Source of the DNA: Orobanche coerulescens
Taxonomy: Eukaryota; Streptophyta; Magnoliopsida; Lamiales; Orobanchaceae
Length of the DNA stretch: 64,000 nucleotides
Reading direction: 5' to 3'
Assembly: GCA_033398695.1 (NCBI GenBank)
Contig: CM065812.1
Location: 140,312,858-140,376,857 of the forward strand
Part shown: in pieces, positions 12,083 through 25,079 of the stretch
Layout of the letters: every line of letters begins with the position of its first letter
Position numbering within the stretch: the first letter of the stretch is position 1
Translations under genes and position numbers: made by a program
The notes under the pieces: model-generated
Told to the model about the DNA's origin: nothing
Seen by the model: the letters and a program-made list of their open reading frames with translations, nothing else
Database searches by the model: none

Positions 12083-12665
12083 CCTTTAAATAGGTGGAAC
12101 TCACGGACGCTACGCACGAATCGCCGGACCCTTACGCACGAATCGCCATGGCGAAGTCTCGCCGCCACGGGAACCCTTACGTACGTAATCGGCACCGTGC
12201 TTACGACGTAATCGGCCCTTACGGCCAGAATCGCCACCGCCTTTACGTAATCGGCCACCCTAGCCCCCAGCGAGTCACTGCCGACCGTGATCGGCCACCC
12301 CCACGAATCACTGCCGACCATGCTCGGCCATTCCAACGAGTCACGACCGGCCATGCTCGGCCATCCAGGTCATCTCGGCCACGACTCGACCAGCTACTCC
12401 GTAACGTACGTAACACTTAATCCGTTGCGTACGTAATACGTACGTTGACTTGCTACAGTATAATACTTGTATTACGTACGTAATACACCCTGTATAACGT
12501 ACGTAACTCCGTCCGTTGACTCACCTGTCCACATCTGCGCCGAAAGCTGCCGACCACGGGCCCCACTGTCCGATTCCTTTTGTTACGTACGTTATGTACA
12601 CTATATAACGTACGTAAGCTAACACATTTTACGTACGTAAGCTCCAAGGTTTAACGTACGTAATG
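12083..12665 (-). promoter_or_regulatory. Probable LTR-A promoter: TATA-like box plus TTACGTACGTAA array
   Basis: On the minus strand a TATTTAAAGG box lies at 12092-12083. Directly upstream (12170-12665) the palindrome core ACGTACGT recurs about ten times, often as the full TTACGTACGTAA. LTR A4 has the same arrangement (TATTTAAAGG at 40205-40196, array at 40226-40783). In A2 and the left part of A3 many units read ACGACG or ACGCACG instead. Core-promoter assignment is by motif and position only. Confidence 0.6.
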
Positions 12666-12973
12666 GCTTTTATACTTAGCCAAAAATCCAACTGTTCCTG
12701 TCTGACGTCTCGACGTACAAAATACAATCATACGGCATACTGAATACACATACTGAATCCAAAAATATTCTCATACGGTATACCTGATATCCGAATCAGT
12801 TCAACCTGATACAACATATCCTGAATATATCTGTCAATCAAAAACGATAATCACACCAGTATAACTGTCTCGGTTCTCAATTTATTTTATCCACACTATA
12901 TAGATACCAAACAATACAGTATATCTCAAATAAAATAACGCGAAAAATTTATACTGAAAATCCGGGTATTACA

Positions 12974-13362
12974 TACTACCCCCCTTAAAATAAGTTTCGT
13001 CCTCGAAATTTGCGACCTGTCACCAACAACAGATAAATCCAAAACTTCCAACTCATCATGAAAACAATCAAGCGTCGCCACAAGCGAAATAACCAAACCA
13101 ATATACTTACAGGTGCGTGAAGCCGATGATTTCCCGTGATACTAGCACACGACTCCCATACGAAGTCTCAACACAATCAAAACACACGAATATCACAAAT
13201 AGCAGTTTGAAAAGATCTCAAAAATTTTGGAAACTCCAAAAAATCGATTTGACTCAAAAGTCAGAAAAACTCATTTTCAAAAATCACGCTACTACCGTAC
13301 CGGTAGAGCCACATAACACACACGCCTGGGTTTCACAAAACCCAAGCTCCGATACCATCTTC
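12974..13362 (-). mobile_element. Family-A internal domain 1 (389 bp, non-coding)
   Basis: The left end is a polypurine tract (minus strand TTTTAAGGGGGGTAGTA) next to the inverted repeat AAGTTTCG...CGAAAT. The right end has a primer site at 13346-13357 reading TGGTATCGGAGC, one mismatch from the initiator Met site. Between them are about 330 bases with no homology I recognise to gag or pol. A short open frame here continues into the LTR and is not gene-like. The nearly identical internals 2 and 3 show that the deletion happened before tandem growth. Confidence 0.88.
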
Positions 13363-16300
13363 TGTAACACCCCCAAAACCATCCGGGATATTACAACGTC
13401 GTGGATCCCGCGCCGGAACCCACCAGGCTAAAAACCGTTTACAAAACCAATTCAAAAGCGCCAAAAGGGCCGATGACGGTAATATTTTAAATACTCAAAT
13501 ATTTTCAAAAGAATAATTTTGAAATACCGTCATAAAATACCATTTGAAAATACAAGGCGAAGTGCCAAATCTCGACAGTTTAAAATGTACGTTAAGCTAC
13601 CACTTAAACGTACCGATAAAATAGTTTAGGAAAAGGTTTAACGAAATAACCCAAGTTCGCAAAGTGCCAAAAGGGCCATTTAAAATACACACACGCAGCG
13701 GATAAAGATACCGAAAAGCCATTTTGAGATATACACACGCAGCGGATAAATACAGTTCAAAATACACATTTGCAGCGGAAATAATTAACCGGAAAAGAAT
13801 ACTCAATTCTCCGAAAACAAGCCACAGCCAGTATCACATCGGGAAGCTCATCCCCTCACGACCGCTACTAGCTTGATCTCTGAGTACCTAAAAATAAAGC
13901 CTACGACGGGGTTAGCCACAATACTCAATAATGATACCGATCACATCATCATAAATAATTACATACCAATGTAATAATACTGTAAGAATACTACCAACAT
14001 AATCTTACTGTTATAACCTTACCAATCCATAATAATCCAATCCTTACCATAATCCACATTTCGCATCCTCGAATGACGAAATGAACTTAACAACAATCAT
14101 CTCTACTGTATTCCAAAAATACCGACAATCCTCAAAACATCATCATAACTCATAATCATGAAATAATTCATCCGTGCCAAATCCTGTCCATCGGATTACA
14201 CAATCAAAACTCAACCTGGATAAACCAATAGTACCCAACATATCTGTAGATCAAATACCACATGACAATGAATACAAATCCCAAAACATCGACGTACAGT
14301 CCGAATGCTCATATGATCAATAACAATGATCAACCAATACATCAACTGAGAATATCATCAACATGATAACTCCAATACGACCAACAAAGGATCAACGATA
14401 ACCGAGAGTACCATCAACATGATAACTCCGACACAATCAACAAAGGATCAACAATAACCGAGAATACCATCAACAAGGTAAACTCCAAATGATCAACAAT
14501 AATGGATTTCAAGAAATAACTCCGACTGTCGAACATACCCCTCGGGCGTATGAACAACCAGTCACAAACCGTCGAACATACCCAACTATAAATGGAGGAT
14601 GAACGACCAAACAATATGGCTCAAGGATGGACGTCACAGTACGCCCGATCCGGAAATGTGTCCGTGCACAAGCCACCCCGGGTATCGATCAAATACACGT
14701 GTGGTCTTGTACCTAATTAGCCTCACGAACTACGTCTCGTGTGCACGGTTCAATGCGGAAATATCCACGCATAACCATCATGTGCCCGGCTAAAAATCCT
14801 ACACAATAACCAATCGGCACGCAGATATGACTCCAGATATGTCATGATGCAACATGACAGCGAAACTCAAAGAAACACATATCCAATAAGGATCAAAAGA
14901 CTCACCGAAGTGAACAACAACAGACTGACAATGAAAAGTCGACACGACTAATCAATATCCAAAACATCAATCCTGGGATCATCATCCCCAAATGAATGAC
15001 CAACACGATCTATGATCTCAATACAACAGTCCTGGGATCAACATCCCTCAACGAATAACCGATACGAAACTCATTACACGAAACCTCAACATATACAACA
15101 ACTCAACGTAATAATTATCTCATAACTGAACAATACATAAATTACCTCAAAGCCGAAGACAACATCCTTTCCACGAACAACATTCCTGAACGAATACATA
15201 GTTATACAAATAATCTCAAATAAGGTACCATCCATTCAATACCAATAACCCTTTATCATGATATTTATGTCATCACGATAACTATCCTCGATATCCGATA
15301 TTCTATATCCTTGACCAAAGATAACTCACGTCTTCCCTGAACACAATTAAATCATATACCTTATGATTTAATACAACCAGAGTACGATATACAAACCATT
15401 ATCCCGACAACTTACATTTCTAACAACATTGCTATACGAATTATAAATGAAATGAAAACGAAACCATTCATCAAATATTATAAATCGAACAAGTATAAAC
15501 TTGCCTCGATACCGATACCACGAATCCGTTACCAAAATCCATTGCCTTTGTCTACGAGCTCCTCAATCCCGACTAAGCAATCTACGAACTCTTTAGCCTC
15601 AACCGCAACTCAACGGTCATAATCTTAGGAATACTTGTTAGATTTTGATGATGTCATTAATTTAAAATCAAATGTTTATTAATTGGCAAAATGTAAGGAA
15701 GAACCAAATGAGTATCTTCCATAGCCAAAATGTGTTAAGTATAAAATTGGCAAAATGTAAAGAAGAACCAAATGAGTGTCTTCTATAGGCCAAAGTTAGT
15801 TAAATGAAAATCGGCTAAGTACTAAAGTACGCCTAGTCCATCGAGAAGTACACTGACTCCAATCGAGTAGCCCCGGTCAACTAAAAATTGTCGAGAAGTT
15901 TGACCAGATCACACTGAGGAACCTCGTGGAAGTCACCGATCGGACAAGTCTCAAACAAGATATAAATGAGACGACCTACCTGCAGAGAAGTAAGCTACAC
16001 ATCAGTCTACTCAACTACAGCCTAGTACTCCAAATCCACGTCAGCATGCTTTGAAAAGTCAAATATTACGGAAAGCTCACATGCAACGTGAAGAGACAAA
16101 TTGGAGTGATTCCCGCAAGAGATATGATTTAATTAAATCATCCTGACCCACCGTGAAGACTTTAATCCTTTTATATTCAAAAGATTCGGCGCTCACATGC
16201 AGAAGTCCTCACAACGGTCGGAAGATAAAATTAAATAATGGGAATCCACCTTGCAACGCTCGAAAAGATTAAACAATGAAGTCTCTCTCCAACGGACGGA

Positions 16301-19300
16301 TTTGTTCAAAGATTTGCAACGGCTACAAGGAAGAAGCTCAGAGATCGTGATCTATATATATCCGAAGATTTGAAACTGAGCAAAACATCGGTGCGAACAT
16401 ATACTCTAGCGATCAAAGCAAACAAAGCAATCTCAAGCAATCAAATAGCATCATGAAAAAGAGCAGATCCAAAAAGTTCATATTCAAGGAAGCTCTTTAG
16501 TTGGAGAAGACAAACACTCTTGTCTTTAAATCTTGAGTACGGGGTACTTCACTGGTTGAAGTAGCAGACTGTAAAGGCATCCGAGGATCGAGGATCAAGA
16601 GGTGCAAGGCAGTCAAGTGTGTATACAACGGCACGGAATTCCACTGGTTGGAAGCTGTCGTAGTGTGTTGTGAATCACTGTAATCTTTATCACTGGTTGA
16701 AAATTATAGTGAATTCATCTCCAACTGGTTTGGAGAAAAGTGGATTAGTAGAGGATTACCCCACCTCTGAGACCACTATAACTGCCTGTGTTATTTACTG
16801 TTTTACTGCATCATACTCTAACTGCTGCATCCATTGTTAAGTGTTTCATTAAGTTAATTTATATTCGTCATCAGCTGACTTCCGCACATATCCAAGAACA
16901 AACGACTCCTAGTCATTTGTTTGATCATCAGCTGAAGAAACTCACTCTTCGTGAAAAAGAGTTCAAAGAGTTTCTACAAGTCTATTCACCCCCCCCCCCT
17001 CTAGACTTGTTTCTGGACGACTTGTGACCTACATAATCCACGATCAAAACATATCAACCTATTGCAATAACTGATTAACACACATTCGATAAAAATTAAT
17101 AACCGACATACTCAACCAACAAACTCAACGGTTCAACGAAACCTCGATCATATACATAATACCAAATAATCCAACTCAACAAATACGAACCCATATCCAC
17201 GATACAAGCCGTAACTCGATGATCACAAATAACAATCAATAACCGATCAACAACGGTTCTACAATATCCCGATTAAACACATATCCAAACAACCCGAACC
17301 AAACAAACACGAATTCAAAACCACAATACGATTCCAAAATCCGAAGATCATATCCATAATCTATTTAAACCAACAAGGGTCTAACATTACCAATTCCAAA
17401 TTCAATCTTAAATACAATTACAAGTTTCCTCCTTGTATAATCATAATAAAATCCAATTACCGATGATCATCATCAATCCGGACGATCCGATTAATTCAAC
17501 ATCATAAATAACCATATTCCAAAGGTTTCAAATAATTCCATTATCCGAATTGAACACTTATTCAATAAGTATGAATTTCCAAATTCAAACATGGATAATA
17601 ATTCTCATCAAACTCGAAATCATATTCGTCTTCCTATACGAATATTGTACCAAATACATAACTTAGTTCTAAATGTGAATATTCCATATTCATATCCAAA
17701 ACACCAACACTTTAAAACGTATTCATCAAATCAATGATCAATTCATCTCGACATTAAGGATTTTATAACATATTCGATTCCAACTTCAACTCCAAATACG
17801 AAGACAAAACTCCTTCTTGTTCATACTTGTAAATTCGTAGAAAACAATTTACCGATTATTATCGTGAATAATCACATTCCAAATTATCCGAAATCCTTCT
17901 AAAATCATAACATGTAACTCAAGAGTTCTTTAAGAACACGAATTATCCAAATTCACGTTCATAATCCATAAAACAACATAACCCGATGTTTTCTAACATC
18001 TAAACAACCCTTAATCATAATTCAAGGTGTATATAATCATGTCCTTCAACATATACTTCTCATAACATCATGAATCGCAACAAACCACCAAGAACATCGA
18101 GAATACTACGATTCCATAATCATAACAAAATAATCGAATCATTTGATCACCAATTCATTATCTTCCTTTAAAAAAATTCCCATAAATACCAAGAATCATC
18201 ACAACAATATCATTTCAACCATCATTCATACGAAAACGTGTAGAATTTTCCAAGTTCTACTCATTGAGACATTTCATCGAACACTTTGAAGGCATAGTCC
18301 AATTCAATCGATTATTCAAAGAAATACTCGAATTCTTTCCACAAAACTTCAAGAATAATGAATGATCTCAAGAATACAACAAGATTCCATCAATAATCTG
18401 AGTTAAAACGAATCAAATCGGCCAAAACATCAAGAAACTTCAAAAATATCCAAAACCAAGTGTTTAGGTGTTCTTACCTTCGATCCGGGTGGAAGATGAT
18501 GTTAATCCATGATTCCAACTTCCAAAACATGTTGCTAGATGATGATATTACTCAAATCCATCCACTTTGATGAAGAAATCGCCAATAAACGAAGAGAAAA
18601 CATGAAAATGGCGGATGACTCGTCCAGTGCCTTTAAATAGGCGAACTCACGACGCTTACGCACGAATCGGCCGGACCCTTACGCACGAATCGCCATGGCG
18701 AAGTCTCGCCGATTCTGCCGGAACCCTTACGACGTAATCGGCACTGCTTACGACGTAATCGCCCTTACGGCCGTAATCGCCACCGCTTACGCATTTAATC
18801 GGCGACCCTAGCCCAGCCGAGTCACCGCGACCGTGATCGGCCACCCCACGAATCACCGCCGACCATGCTCGGCCATTCCAACGAGTCACGACCGCCATGC
18901 TCGGCCATCCAGTCATCTCGCCACGACTCGACCGGCTACTCCGTAACGCACGTAACACTTAATCCGTTGCACGTAATACGACGCTGACTTGCTACGATAA
19001 TACTCGTATTACGCACGTAATACACCCCGTATAACGCACGTAACTCCGTCCGTTGACTCACTGTCCACATCTGCGCCGAAAGCCGCCACCACGGCCCCAC
19101 TGCCCGATTCCTCTTGTTACGACGTTATGTACACTATATAACGCATTAAGCTAACACATTTTACGACGTAAGCTCCAAGGTTTAACGTACGTAATGGCTT
19201 TTATACTTAGCCAAAATCCAATCGTTTCGTCGACGTCTCGACGTACAAAATACAATCATACGGCATACGAATACACATATCAATCCAAAATATTCTCATA

Positions 19301-19489
19301 CGGTATACGATATCCGACCGTTCAACTCGATACAACATATCTGAATATATCTCACAATCAAAAACGATAATCACACCAAAGATAATCGTCTCGGTTCTCA
19401 ATTTATTTTATCCACACTATAGATACCAAACAATACAAGATATCTCAAATAAAATAACGCGAAAAATTTATCGAAAATCCGGTATTACA
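13363..19489 (-). mobile_element. LTR A2, carrying a solo SIRE LTR
   Basis: It starts TGTAACACCCCCAAAACC and ends GGTATTACA. It has the same content as A4 plus the solo SIRE LTR at 15625-17033 and its TAATC duplication. The part from about 18600 to 19489 and the SIRE piece differ from A1 and A4 mainly at CAG, CTG and ACGTACG sites. The stretch at 17034-18246 is AT-rich LTR body with no gene. Confidence 0.87.
15625..17033 (+). mobile_element. Solo SIRE/copia LTR in LTR A2
   Basis: The LTR ends GTGACCTACA and is flanked by TAATC at 15620-15624 and 17034-17038. The first two bases (TG) are missing, so it starts TTAGGAATAC, although the context CTGTTAGG is intact in A1 and A3. A solo LTR at the same site as the full element in A3 indicates LTR-LTR recombination in this copy. 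Confidence 0.9.
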
Positions 19490-19878
19490 TACTACCCCCC
19501 TTAAAATAAGTTTCGTCCTCGAAACTTGCGACCTGTCACCAACAACAGATAAATCCAAAACTTTCAACTCATCATGAAAACAATCAAGCGTCGCCACAAG
19601 CGAAATAATCAAACCAATATACTTACAGGTGCGTGAAGCCGATGATTTCCCGTGATACTAGCACACGACTCCCATACGAAGTCTCAACACAATCAAAACA
19701 CACGAATATCACAAATAGCAGTTTGAAAAGATCTCAAAAATTTTGGAAACTCCAAAAAATCGATTTGACTCAAAAGTCAGAAAAACTCATTTTCAAAAAT
19801 CACGCTACTACCGTACCGGTAGAGCCACATAACACACACGCCTGGGTTTCACAAAACCCAAGCTCCGATACCATCTTC
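19490..19878 (-). mobile_element. Family-A internal domain 2 (389 bp, non-coding)
   Basis: It is the same length as internal 1 and nearly identical to it, with the polypurine tract on the left and the primer site TGGTATCGGAGC at 19862-19873. There is no coding capacity. The next LTR starts TGTTACACC rather than TGTAACACC. Confidence 0.88.
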
Positions 19879-22130
19879 TGTTACACCCCCAAAACCATCC
19901 GGGATATTACAGCGCCGTGGATCCCGCGCCGGAACCCACCAGGCTAAAAACCGTTTACAAAACCAATTCAAAAGCGCCAAAAGGGCCGATGACGGTAATA
20001 TTTTAAATACTCAAATATTTTCAAAAGAATAATTTTGAAATACCGTCATAAAATACCATTTGAAAATACAAGGCGAAGTGCCAAATCTCGACAGTTTAAA
20101 ATGTACGTTAAGCTACCACTTAAACGTACCGATAAAATAGTTTAGGAAAAGGTTTAACGATTTAACCCAAGTTCGCAAAGTGCCAAAAGGGCCATTTAAA
20201 ATACACACACGCAGCGGATAAAGATACCGAAAAGCCATTTTGAGATATACACACGCAGCGGATAAATACAGTTCAAAATACACATTTGCAGCGGAAATAA
20301 TTAACCGGAAAAGAATACTCAATTCTCCGAAAACAAGCCACAGCCAGTATCACATCGGGAAGCTCATCCCCTCACGACCGCTACTAGCTTGATCTCTGAG
20401 TACCTAAAAATAAATCCCACGACGGGGTTAGCCACAATACTCAATAATGATACCGATCACATCATCATAAATAATTACATACCAATGTAATAATACTGTA
20501 AGAATACTACCAACATAATCTTACTGTTTTAACCTTACCAATCCATAATAATCCAATCCTTACCATAATCCACATTTCGCATCCTCGAATGACGAAATGA
20601 ACTTAACAACAATCATCTCTACTGTATTCCAAAAATACCGACAATCCTCAAAACATCATCATAACTCATAATCATGAAATAATTCATCCGTGCCAAATCC
20701 TGTCCATCGGATTACACAATCAAAACTCAACCTGGATAAACCAATAGTACCCAACATATCTGTAGATCAAATACCACATGACAATGAATACAAATCCCAA
20801 AACATCGACGTACAGTCCGAATGCTCATATGATCAATAACAATGATCAACCAATACATCAACTGAGAATATCATCAACATGATAACTCCAATACGACCAA
20901 CAAAGGATCAACGATAACCGAGAGTACCATCAACATGATAACTCCGACACAATCAACAAAGGATCAACAATAACCGAGAATACCATCAACAAGGTAAACT
21001 CCAAATGATCAACAATAATGGATTTCAAGAAATAACTCCGACTGTCGAACATACCCCTCGGGCGTATGAACAACCAGTCACAAACCGTCGAACATACCCA
21101 ACTATAAATGGAGGATGAACGACCAAACAATATGGCTCAAGGATGGGCGTCACGACGCCCGATCCGGAAATGTGTCCGCACAAGCCACCGGTATCGATCA
21201 AATACACGTGTGGTCTTGTACCTAATTAGCCTCACGAACTACGTCTCGTGTGCACGGTTCAATGCGGAAATATCCACGCATAACCATCATGTGCCCGGCT
21301 AAAAATCCTACACAATAACCAATCGGCACGCAGATATGACTCCAGATATGTCATGATGCAACATGACAGCGAAACTCAAAGAAACACATATCCAATAAGG
21401 ATCAAAAGACTCACCGAAGTGAACAACAACAGACTGACAATGAAAAGTCGACACGACTAATCAATATCCAAAACATCAATCCTGGGATCATCATCCCCAA
21501 ATGAATGACCAACACGATCTATGATCTCAATACAACAGTCCTGGGATCAACATCCCTCAACGAATAACCGATACGAAACTCATTACACGAAACCTCAACA
21601 TATACAACAACTCAACGTAATAATTATCTCATAACTGAACAATACATAAATTACCTCAAAGCCGAAGACAACATCCTTTCCACGAACAACATTCCTGAAC
21701 GAATACATAGTTATACAAATAATCTCAAATAAGGTACCATCCATTCAATACCAATAACCCTTTATCATGATATTTATGTCATCACGATAACTATCCTCGA
21801 TATCCGATATTCTATATCCTTGACCAAAGATAACTCACGTCTTCCCTGAACACAATTAAATCATATACCTTATGATTTAATACAACCAGAGCACGATATA
21901 CAAACCATTATCCCGACAACTTACATTTCTAACAACATTGCTATACGAATTATAAATGAAATGAAAACGAAACCATTCATCAAATATTATAAACTGAACA
22001 AGTATAAACTTGCCTCGATACCGATACCACGAATCCGTTACCAAAATCCATTGCCTTTGTCTACGAGCTCCTCAGTCCCGACCAGAAGCAATCTACGAAC
22101 TCTTTAGCCTCAACCGCAACTCAACGGTCA

Positions 22131-22135
22131 TAATC
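22131..22135. repeat. Target-site duplication TAATC of the SIRE element
   Basis: TAATC at 22131-22135 is repeated at 33487-33491 after the 3' LTR. The same site in A4 (about 38600) carries a single TAATCCACG with no insertion. Confidence 0.92.
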
Positions 22136-23549
22136 TGTTAGGAATACTTGTTAGATTTTGATGATGTCATTAATTTAAAATCAAATGTTTATTAATTGGC
22201 AAAATGTAAGGAAGAACCAAATGAGTATCTTCCATAGGCCAAAATGTGTTAAGTATAAAATTGGAAAAATGTAAAGAAGAACCAAATGAGTGTCTTCTAT
22301 AGGCCAAAGTTAGTTAGGCTGAAAATCGGCTAAGTACTAAAGTACAGTCTAGTCCATCAGAGAAGTACAGCCGACTCCAATCAGAGTAGCCCTGGTCAAC
22401 TAAAAAATTGTCAGAGAAGTTTGACCAGACTGCAGCCGAGGAACCTGAGGGAAGTCACCTGATCAGACAAGTCTCAAACAGTATATAGCCGAGACGACCT
22501 ACCTGCAGAGAAGTAAGCTGCACATCAGTCTACTCAACTACAGCCTAGTACTCCAAATCCACGTCAGCATGCTTTGAAAAGTCAAATATTACGGAAAGCT
22601 CACATGCAACGTGAAGAGACAAATTGGAGTGATTCCCGCAAGAGATATGATTTAATTAAATCATCGACTCCACCGTGAAGACTTTAATCCTTTTATATTC
22701 AAAAGATTCGGCGCTCACATGCGTAAGTCCTCACAACGGTCGGAAGATAAAATTAAATAATGGGAATCCAAATTTTGCAACGTTCGTAAAAGATTAAACA
22801 ATGAAGTCTCTCTCCAACGGACGGATTTGTTCAAAGATTTGCAACGGCTACAAGGAAGAAGCTCGAGATCGTGATCTATATATATCCGAAGATTTGAAAC
22901 AGAGCAAAACATCGGTGCGAACATATACTCTAGCGATCAAAGCAAACAAAGCAATCTCAAGCAATCAAATAGCATCGTGAAAAGAGCAGATCCAAAAAGT
23001 TCATATTCAAGGAAGCTCTTTAGTTGGAGAAGACAAACACTCTTGTCTTTAAATCTTGAGTACGGGTACTTCCGGTTGAAGTAGCAGATCAGAAAGGCAT
23101 CCGAGGATCGAGGATCAAGAGGTGCAAGGCGATCAAGTGTGTATACAACGGCACGGAATTCCACCGGTTGGAAGTCGTCGTAGTGTGTTGTGAATCACCG
23201 TAATCTTTATCATGGTTGAAAATTATAGTGAATTCATCTCCAATCGGTTTGGAGAAAAGTGGATTAGTAGAGGATTACCCCACCTCTCGAGACCACTATA
23301 ATCGCCTGTGTTATTTATCGCTTTACCGCATCATACTCTAACCGCCGCATCCATTGTTAAGTGTTTCATTAAGTTAATTTATATTCGTCATCAGCTGACT
23401 TCCGCACATATCCAAGAACAAACGACTCCTAGTCATTTGTTTGATCATCAGCTGAAGAAACTCACTCTTCGTGAAAAAGAGTTCAAGAGTTTCTACAAGT
23501 CTATTCACCCCCCCCTCTAGACTTGTTTCTGGACGACTTGTGACCTACA
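22136..23549 (+). mobile_element. SIRE 5' LTR
   Basis: It is 1,414 bp, TGTTAGGAAT...GACCTACA. Near the right end is a poly-C run followed by TCTAGACTTG; the run length differs among the copies at about 16989, 23508 and 33440. A TATATATATCC stretch at about 22878 could be the TATA region. The first half matches A1 closely, and from about 22660 CAG/CTG sites are altered. Confidence 0.92.
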
Positions 23550-23551
23550 AG

Positions 23552-23562
23552 TGGTATCAGAG
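23552..23562 (+). other. SIRE primer binding site
   Basis: TGGTATCAGAG starts three bases after the LTR end. It is the initiator Met tRNA type typical of Ty1/copia elements. Confidence 0.92.
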
Positions 23563-23628
23563 AGGTTGGTTCATTTTTTTTACGAACCAGATCTATATTA
23601 AGATATATATCTTATCTCTCACGTTATA

Positions 23629-24443
23629 ATGGAACACATGCACTCTAGACTACCTGTCTTTTCAGTTGACGAGTATGATCTCTGGAAGATAAGAATGCAG
23701 GCACATTTATCTTCAATCCATGACGACATGTGGTGCATCATTGAAGACGGTCCATTCATTTTCGAGAAGGACAACACGCCCGAGGAAATCGCAGCTGGGA
23801 GGCCCGAAAAGATTCCTAAGAAGAGAACTGGGCTGACCCCCGAAGAGAGAAAGCTGGCCAATCTTGACAACAGGGCCAGAGATGTGCTATACCAAACTCT
23901 TGACAAATCCACAATGGTCAAGATCAAAAATTGTAAGAATGCCAAAGAGATTTGGGACACATTAGCTCTCATCGGAGAAGACCAGGAGCATGTCGAATCA
24001 AGCATCGGTTTCTCTTCTGATGACGACGAGGAGTATGATTGCGTGATGGCAAACTTGGCTGATGAAGAGGTAACCTCTAAACCTACCGGTTCAAATAATA
24101 GCTCAGCCATGTCACAAGATATGGATTTACATGAATCGGTAAATCAATTATTCAAAGATTTTGAAACACTTAAATCTGCACACCAAGTCAGACAAGAGAG
24201 AAGACTAAGCTGCAAGATGAGAATAGGCAGCTGAAAAATGATTTCGAAAAACTCAGCCTAGATTTAAATAAGGTTGAGACAACTACAGCTGATTTTGAAA
24301 ACCAGGCAAGTGCCAATACAGCTGAGATAGACCGGCTAAATATTTTACTTAAAGAAAAGTCAGCTGCACTTGCTCATGCCAAAGCTGAGTTTACTAAGCT
24401 GGCACAGTTAAATAAAACTCAGGCGCAGGAAATAACCTCCTGA
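23629..24443 (+). pseudogene. gag: SIRE gag with C-terminal coiled coil, frameshifted
   Basis: This is the capsid protein of the copia element. The first 201 codons (23629-24234) are open and contain the copia gag domain: YDLWKIRMQAHL, WCIIEDGP, and LDKSTMVKIKNCKNAKEIWDTL. After about 24200 the frame shifts; in another frame a heptad-rich segment continues (LQDENRQLKNDFEKL, then EIDRLNILLKEKSAAL) to a stop at 24441-24443. A coiled coil here would help gag assembly. The usual middle of gag appears to be missing between the WDTL segment and the acidic DDDEEYD segment, so a deletion is likely. The ATG is the first after the primer site. Confidence 0.85.
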
Positions 24444-25079
24444 AGGCGTCTTCAACTCGGCAATTGTGTACTTATAAAAGGTCATTATATACCAAATCGT
24501 GCCTCGATATGATTCTCACACTACCTCTAGTTCAAAACCAAGTTTATCAAGGAGAAACAATGGTCTCGATTCGAGCCTCGTATAAACCGATTTTCAAAAA
24601 CAGCAATACCAAGTCAAACGTCCAGCCGGTCAAGTTACACTGCATACCACCTAGACAGCGACTAGGCGCTGGCCTGTGCAAAAGCAAGATTCTTTGCACA
24701 ACATGCCCACTATTACCAACAACTCCCCAAAAATAGATTTCATAATGGAAGGGGCAGATGGAAACCTCAAGGTTATCCAAATTACCAAAATGAACAAGTG
24801 TGGAGACCACAAAGGTTTAACAAATGGTCTCGGCTAGACTTAGAAATGGCCCACACTATTTTGAGGAATATCCGTATACAATCCAACCAGAGATTTAGAC
24901 CTCGACCACTGTGCACCTTATAAGGGTTATAATAATAATAACAATTCCTATAATCCAAGGAGAAATCAATTCTCCAGAAACCAACTAACCCCAAAGGACC
25001 CACACAAATTTGGGTACCTAAATCTCTGCTTGTTTAATTGCGTAAGAGGTGGAAGGACTACAACCACATCTCCTCAAGC
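24444..25079 (+). pseudogene. Gag-pol junction of SIRE, heavily frameshifted
   Basis: Pieces of a basic, Gln/Asn/Trp-rich protein can be read in changing frames (for example NGRGRWKPQGYPNYQNEQVW around 24750 and a PKGPTQIWVPKS-like segment near 25000). Such segments precede the protease in SIRE-type elements. I could not find an intact CCHC knuckle. Confidence 0.55.

Larger units (their letters stand above)
8413..12973 (-). mobile_element. LTR A1 (3'-most family-A LTR, internally deleted)
   Basis: It starts TGTAACACCCCCAAAACCATCC and ends GGGTATTACA on the + strand. It carries a truncated SIRE LTR at 10674-11705. Just after that piece about 1.2 kb of LTR-A sequence present in A4 (about 38605-39820) is missing. 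Sub-repeats with AACAAAGGATCAAC lie at about 9425-9540. A palindrome-rich promoter region lies at 12083-12665. It has no gene; the recurrent short frames, such as one at 9646-9840, repeat in every LTR copy. Confidence 0.87.

Noticed and set aside
13117..13431. 104-codon open frame repeated at 19633 and 36101
   Set aside because: It crosses the primer site and LTR boundary, lies antisense to family A and shows no protein signature.
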